Source: Phoebastria nigripes (taxonomy: Eukaryota; Chordata; Aves; Procellariiformes; Diomedeidae). From it: a DNA stretch of 64,000 bases. Position 1 is the stretch's first letter. Every line of letters starts with the position of its first letter. Below the pieces are notes generated by a model. It searched no databases, was not told the DNA's origin, and worked only from the letters and a program-made list of their open reading frames with translations. The DNA is taken from contig JAYKAV010003106.1 in NCBI GenBank assembly GCA_035582835.1, positions 302,479-366,478 of the forward strand. Direction: 5' to 3'. Made by a program: the position numbers and the translations under genes. This document shows, piece after piece, positions 51,037 through 64,000 of the stretch.

Positions 51037-52886
51037 TCAGTCAGTCAGCGTTCTCAGTAATTTCAGGAATCTTTTTTGCATGAGAAGTTCTACCTAAACT
51101 TCAGTATGCCAGAACATAACTTTGAGAACTTCTAAGCATTAATATGATGTGCAGCAGATGTAATGTTAGGTGGTATGTGAAAGATTTTGGTACGTGTGTC
51201 TGCGTTGTGCTGACCAGTTCATCACTCTAACTTATGTGTGAAATCTTCTTTTGAACTGTTATGCTGAAGCCTTGATTACAGACACAAAAGGAAGGAGCAG
51301 AAAACCCTTCAGAAAAGCATTGTCTTTTATGAGCAACATAAAGGTCTATTCTTCTAAGCCCCAAAAGAAAATGTTCCCATGAATTTTTTTTTATTGTTAT
51401 TTGTGGAAGTTTTTTTGCAGTCAGAGGTGGTGGTCAAGACCAAAGTTGTATATTTTTTCCTTCAAAGAAAATGGGACTGAAGTGGAGATTTTTTCCACTT
51501 TCCTTCAGATTGTCCATCCTTGCAGTTAAAAACTTGGTCCATGGTTCCAGTACATATCGAAAGAGGTGGGAAACTGCATTATGTGGGATTCTGAATCCAA
51601 GAGACCTTTAGCTTCTGAGTCAATCTGACTCTAAGCCCTTACTAACTTAATTTTGGTTTGCAAGCTTTACCACAATATACTAAGTAGTAAAGTATTTGTG
51701 GATGGGATTGTAATATTGGCTATGGTACTTCGATTGACTTATTATTTACTGGAACAATGCAGAAATTAGTCTAAAAAGAAATCTGATTAGCACTTTCCCT
51801 TGAAGATCATTTTCAGAAAATGGCCTCCAAATAATTTCTACAACNTTCCTTCTCTATTTGCAAAACGACTAGGACACCCCACAATGATCGTTCCGTGAGA
51901 AACATACAACAGATGCTGAGTATAATTGTTTAATATTTGTGCGACACTTTGACGATAAGCGTTCTGTGTGGGAGATGCAGTACATTACTGCGTAAACTGT
52001 GGGAGTAGTAGTTTAAAACTTTTTTAAAAAATAATTCAACATCTGGTGTCCCCAGTCTGATTAAAGGACAAACGTGTTAAGCCACAAAGATCGAATCAAA
52101 CAGAGAAACTTTGGCAAAACCCAAAGCCTACTTGTAAAAACCCAGGTAGGTTTTTACAAACTTAAGTTTTTGTTCTTTATAGATCTTTTACGATATATAA
52201 ATACTACATTTTACACTTCAAGAACCTACAGGAAGATGTTGTAAAGAGCAACATTCCTGACCTTCCAATTATAGTATAATTTACTAGCAAGGCATTTGGT
52301 TGATGTGATATCACTAGCAAAAAGCATAGTGAACATAAGCCACAGTTAAAGTTGGTGATATGAGCAGACTGAATTTAAGCTGGTGACTATACTTAAAAGG
52401 TTTGACATACTCTGTTACTAATCCACTGAGCCTTCCAACTACTCTCACACCTTGAAAATAATAGCTGGCATGGCTTGACCATCACCCGGGCTTGTGTACC
52501 GAACTCCTGTGAATGTCCATTAAACTTCATGACTGCAGGAGTAGTGCAGAGACTCCAAAGTCCTTAGTCTGCTTTGATAGACCGTGCCTTGGCAGTGTAA
52601 AAATAAAGCAAGATATGCAAGTGTTTGTGGTTTGTTGGTTTTTTTTTTTTTTTAATATATTAATGATTATTAAAAGTGATAATTAATGACACAAGACCAT
52701 TGTAATGTTTTGTTGTACAACTACCTGTCTGTGAAGTCCAAAAATCTTGTACATTATTATATTAACATAAAGTAGCTTTTTCATTTGGTATCATCTCTCT
52801 CAAATCCCTTATTTTTTATTTGAGAAAACATCCCCATCCAGCTCCAGGAGAGGAGAGGTGAATACAGGTTATAGCAGAAAACTTTT
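51037..52886. other. Intergenic DNA upstream of ASB15
   Basis: AT-rich with no recognised gene. ASB15 5' non-coding exons or its promoter may lie here or at 53.2-54.06 kb but could not be placed. Confidence 0.5.
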
Positions 52887-53230
52887 CATAGAATCATAGA
52901 ATCATAGAATGGTTTGGGTTGGAAGGGACCTTTAAAGGTCATCCAGTCCAACCCCCCTGCCATGGGCAGGGACATCTTCAACTAGATCAGGTTGCTCAGA
53001 GCCCCGTCCAACCTGACCTTGAATGTTTCCAGGGATGGGGCTTCTGCCACCTCTCCGGGCAACCTGCTCCTGTGTTTCACCACCCTCAGCGTAAAAAATT
53101 TCTTCCTTATATCTAGTCTGAATCTACTGTCTTTTAGTTTAAAACCATTCCCCCTTGTCCTATCGCTACAGGCCCTACTAAAAAGTCTGTCCCCATCTTT
53201 CTTGTAAGCCCCCTTTAAGTATTGAAAGAT
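52887..53230 (-). mobile_element. CR1 LINE 3' fragment upstream of ASB15
   Basis: Starts with three ATAGAATC repeats, then the same GGAAGGGACCTTTAAAGGTC block as the 31.5 kb copy, extending further 5' (TCTGTCCCCATCTTTCTTGT). Confidence 0.94.
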
Positions 53231-54078
53231 AGTAAAGTTCTTCTGAATTCAGAACTCAATGATGTGTCACCACCTAAACTGTAGTGACATGCTGTGGGCT
53301 TTCGCATGCTGCAATCCTGTCTCCGAACGGCACTGGTTGGTGGATCCATCTTGTATCTGCTGCCAGTGCCACCCTGGTGAAGGAAGTGGGAAAAAATGCT
53401 CTTTCCCCATGCAAAAGAGTCAAGGTAGTTCAGAGCTTCTCTGAAATAATTTGACGTTTGTGTAAATCCTGAATAAGTACAATGTGTGATCACCCTTAGA
53501 ACTGGTCACGTGTTTTATTCTGAACTGCAAACCCTCTCTGTAAATAATTCTCAAACAATTTGAGTGTTTTTCTTTTTTGTGTCTATAATTTTTAAATGTA
53601 TATGTATTTGTGTTTATGTTCATGAATTCCTTGTGAATGCCTGTGTTTGATAGGAATCATTCATGAGGTGATAACTTTGTTTACCGTTCATTATTCATGC
53701 TTGTATAGAAATATATATTCACTGACTTGATGACCACAGCTTTCTAAAGAGAAAAAGTTTCTTTTCATGGTTCACAAATTGTCCAGTATTTGTCTGTAGA
53801 TGACAAATGTAGTGTGTGAACAATAAAAAGAGCTTTTCCTAAATGGCGTGTCTAGTACTAAATGTTTCCAGGGTTGTTTTCTTTTCTATCACCATTTTTA
53901 AACAGGAATTTTATCATTTTTAAATAGGAATAAACTCACCAATACATTATTAAAGTAAAAGAAATTTATGGAAACACCTGATTTTATTATTAAAATTACC
54001 TTAAGCAAGATATGATCCTTAGCAGTGTATTTTTGTGTGTATTTCAAAATAGCTCATCATTATAGCTCACCGTAAAAA

Positions 54079-62881
<8,803 letters not shown>

Positions 62882-63908
62882 TTTTTAAAAATAACTGCGT
62901 ACAGTCTGTAATTTGACTCATTTCCTCACTATTTTTTACTAGCTAAAGAGCTGCTTGGTGTTTCATATACATTCACAACATCCTGATATTTGTTGTTAAT
63001 AGTTCTTTTATGGGAACAAATTTTTCTTCAAAACTAGTACATTAAAGCTCATGTTTTAACACAACATTGTACTATCCAAATATAGGCTAAAATCAGAATA
63101 AGGACGCTATAATAATTACGTAGAACAGTACACACTAAATAGGAATTTAGATAAATAAAGGATAAAAGAAAAATTTTCATGATAGACTTCCCAATGAAGA
63201 TGATAAAATACAATTGCTGCTCTCAGTTTGTGGCATTAGTTTCTCTGTAAAAGAAAATAAATGTCTAATTTAGCATGGCAAAGAAAATTAAACCACTAAA
63301 TACACATCTCTGTCATGTAATTGGCCTGAAATGTAGCACATTTTGTACTTCGAAGATCATGGTCCTACTATAAAATTCTCCAAACACTTAAAAGATTCTT
63401 TTTGGCTGTTTTTGCAAGGTGTTTGCTCCCAGGTGTGACTGCTGTGTGTGCCAGTACTGCATGTTTCAAGGCTTGGCAAAATTTGAGGAACTTTAAGTAG
63501 GCTATTTTAAAGAAAGAGTAGATTTTGATGGACAAACAAACTGAGAAATCTAGCAGCATATCCCCTTGGTTGAGAAATGTTGCAATGTCATAACTTTAAT
63601 TATGGTTCCTACGGAGTTTTGACAGATCACTTCTCGACCAGATGAAACAACACCCTCAGTCATGCTGTGATGCACTTGGCAGTATGCTTCTGCACGTCTA
63701 GAGAAAAACACATCTGATAACTTATAGCTCTGCTTCTCTACTCCAGACTTCTTTATATTTGAATTGAAATGTCAGTCTCTTTGTCCACCATTAGCTTATA
63801 GATATTCAGCTGCATAGGGCAGTGTTTCCAATCTTTCACCTACCCAGTCCTTCCAACCTTCTCCCTTTCCTCATCAATACGATCACAACCACCTTCACCT
63901 CCATTATT
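62882..63908 (+). other. ASB15 3' UTR and downstream DNA
   Basis: AATAAA occurs at 63154-63159 and 63256-63261, 270-380 nt past the stop; either could end the ASB15 transcript. No gene is seen after that. Confidence 0.5.
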
Positions 63909-64000
63909 CATAGAATCATTAAGGTTGGAAAAGACCTCTAAGATCATCAAGTCCAACCATCAACCCAACACCACCAAGCCCCACTAAACCATGTCCTAAG
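63909..64000 (-). mobile_element. CR1 LINE 3' end, cut by the window edge
   Basis: CATAGAATCATTAAGGTTGG, then AAGACCTCTAAGATCATCAA: antisense CR1 tail continuing past 64000. Confidence 0.92.

Overview
This 64 kb window is bird nuclear DNA. It holds multi-exon vertebrate genes with GT-AG introns, many CR1 LINE fragments (several ending in the usual ATTCTATG-type tail), avian-type LTRs, two CpG-island promoters and scattered N gaps. I assembled three protein-coding genes exon by exon. Their order and orientation match the IQUB - NDUFA5 - ASB15 block of human 7q31.

Layout. 1-9.4 kb: intergenic DNA downstream of IQUB, with an old CR1 (4.9 kb), a long 5'-truncated CR1 with reverse transcriptase sequence (6.5-8.1 kb) and, directly abutting it, a 1.14 kb LTR-like element with a GC-rich minisatellite. 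9.4-35.7 kb, minus strand: IQUB (11 coding exons, 763 codons), read toward lower coordinates, with CR1 and ERV-LTR insertions in its introns and a CpG-island promoter near 35.0-35.7 kb. 35.7-39.4 kb: intergenic, no gene seen. 40.4-44.2 kb, minus strand: NDUFA5, complete in 5 coding exons (116 codons), starting inside a CpG island that carries five NRF-1-type palindromes. 44.9-54 kb: a long gap between the head-to-head NDUFA5 and ASB15; a minus-strand stretch at about 49-50.3 kb looks like a decayed coding sequence ending in a polyadenylation signal and a genomic poly(A) run. 54.1-62.9 kb, plus strand: ASB15, complete in 9 coding exons (591 codons), ankyrin repeats then a SOCS box. The window ends in a CR1 tail; LMOD2, the next gene in human, is not reached.

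Roles. IQUB is an axonemal radial-spoke-associated protein, NDUFA5 an accessory subunit of mitochondrial complex I, and ASB15 a muscle-expressed substrate receptor for Cullin-5 ubiquitin ligases. They are neighbours by ancestral synteny, not a functional cluster. The observations most worth following are the decayed coding remnant at 49-50.3 kb, the apparent absence of the first half of the ubiquitin-like fold in IQUB, and promoter motifs that fit each gene's biology (NRF-1 at NDUFA5, an RFX X-box-like site at IQUB).
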